Assembly: GCA_022709105.1 (NCBI GenBank)
Contig: JAKIXL010000076.1
Coordinates: 1 to 5,289, forward strand
From: Thermoplasmatota archaeon
GTDB taxonomy: Archaea; Thermoplasmatota; Thermoplasmata; Methanomassiliicoccales; Methanomassiliicoccaceae
DNA: 5,289 nucleotides
Direction: 5' to 3'
The notes beneath the pieces are model-generated. The model was not told the origin of the DNA. It did not search any database and saw only the letters and a program-made list of their open reading frames with translations. Each line of letters starts with the position of its first letter. Position 1 is the stretch's first letter. The translations under genes and the position numbers were made by a program. Positions 5,146-5,289 of the stretch are shown piece by piece.

Positions 5146-5289
5146 GCGTGCTTTCTCCAATGGAGGCGCACGCTGGCCTGAGGGCATCGCTTCAATATCG
5201 GGGCCGTCTTGACGGCCGCTGGCAGCGGCCTAGCTTGGCCGATCGTCCATGCGCTTCCTCAAGTATTGAGCGCAGGGCCCCTTAGGCTC
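5146..5289. other. Helix-rich right-edge region, possible structured RNA (cut by the edge)
   Basis: No recognised gene. The stretch is full of exact or near-exact pairings. GCGTGC (5146-5151) pairs with GCACGC (5168-5173), with inner CTCC/GGAG. Ten continuous pairs, two of them wobble, join 5175-5184 to 5279-5288. Inside that, 5188-5197 pairs with 5264-5272 with one bulge, and TCGG (5198-5201) pairs with CCGA (5239-5242). Within those are GGCCGTC-TT-GACGGCC (5202-5217) and the competing GGCCGCT-GGC-AGCGGCC (5214-5230). Nested helices of this kind suggest a structured RNA, but no tRNA, 5S, SRP or RNase P signature is seen and the strand is unknown. GC-rich sequence also pairs by chance. Confidence 0.35.
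5230..5289 (-). CDS. Possible C-terminal end of a gene entering from the right
   Basis: On the minus strand one frame is open from the window edge for 19 codons and ends at TAG (5232-5230), giving EPKGPCAQYLRKRMDDRPS. Codon choice (GAG, AAG, CGC, GAC, TAC) fits the neighbours, and the strong GGCC hairpins at 5202-5230 would then sit at its 3' end as a terminator. Nineteen codons are too few to prove coding, no domain is recognisable, and the reading competes with the structured-RNA interpretation. Confidence 0.22.
   Translation of the reverse strand, partial: EPKGPCAQYLRKRMDDRPS

Noticed and set aside
5160..5285. Small plus-strand open frame of 41 codons starting MEAHAGLRAS
   Set aside because: No ribosome site, Arg/Ser/Pro-rich composition, and the bases are better explained by strong pairing.
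1..5289. tRNA, rRNA, CRISPR array, insertion sequence or phage genes
   Set aside because: No cloverleaf with T-loop, no regularly spaced repeats, no transposase or integrase motifs and no terminal repeats were seen.

Overview
The window looks archaeal, most likely a GC-rich methanogen of the Thermoplasmata (Methanomassiliicoccales-like). Supporting signs are TATA/BRE-type promoters (TTTATATA at 4698-4705 and TATAAAAA at 4190-4197, both minus strand), T-rich terminators, strong GGAGG-type ribosome sites, frequent AGG arginine codons, a small free-standing PRC-barrel protein, a thioredoxin with a charged N-terminal extension of the kind seen in methanogens, and a thioredoxin reductase with a degraded NADPH site. 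The lineage is inferred; no marker gene such as rRNA is present.

Left part (6-2708, plus strand): a three-gene ABC importer of the nitrate/sulfonate/taurine class, made of a substrate-binding protein, a permease and an ATPase. The permease and ATPase genes overlap by 19 nt. The binding protein is the oddest gene here: its two halves are in swapped order. The segment that normally forms the C-terminal half follows the signal anchor directly, and the normal N-terminal half comes last. It reads as a circular permutation or as the product of a tandem-duplication rearrangement.

Middle part (2748-4708, minus strand, convergent with the importer): a redox cluster. From its upstream end it holds a thioredoxin with its own promoter and GTG start, a thioredoxin reductase-like flavoprotein with its own promoter, and, 4 nt downstream of the reductase, a helix-turn-helix regulator with a PrpR_N-like sensor domain. 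The reductase has the FAD motif and a CxxC redox centre but lacks the usual NADPH motifs, so its electron donor may be F420, ferredoxin or something else. The thioredoxin leader carries a perfect 8-bp inverted repeat over the predicted transcription start, and a 5-3-5 palindrome lies just upstream of the BRE/TATA.

Right part (4783-5289): a PRC-barrel protein on the plus strand, divergent from thioredoxin, ending in a hairpin plus T-rich terminator. The last ~145 bases hold no convincing gene but contain an unusual density of nested and alternative helices. They could be a structured RNA cut by the window edge, or the 3' region of a minus-strand gene entering from the right.
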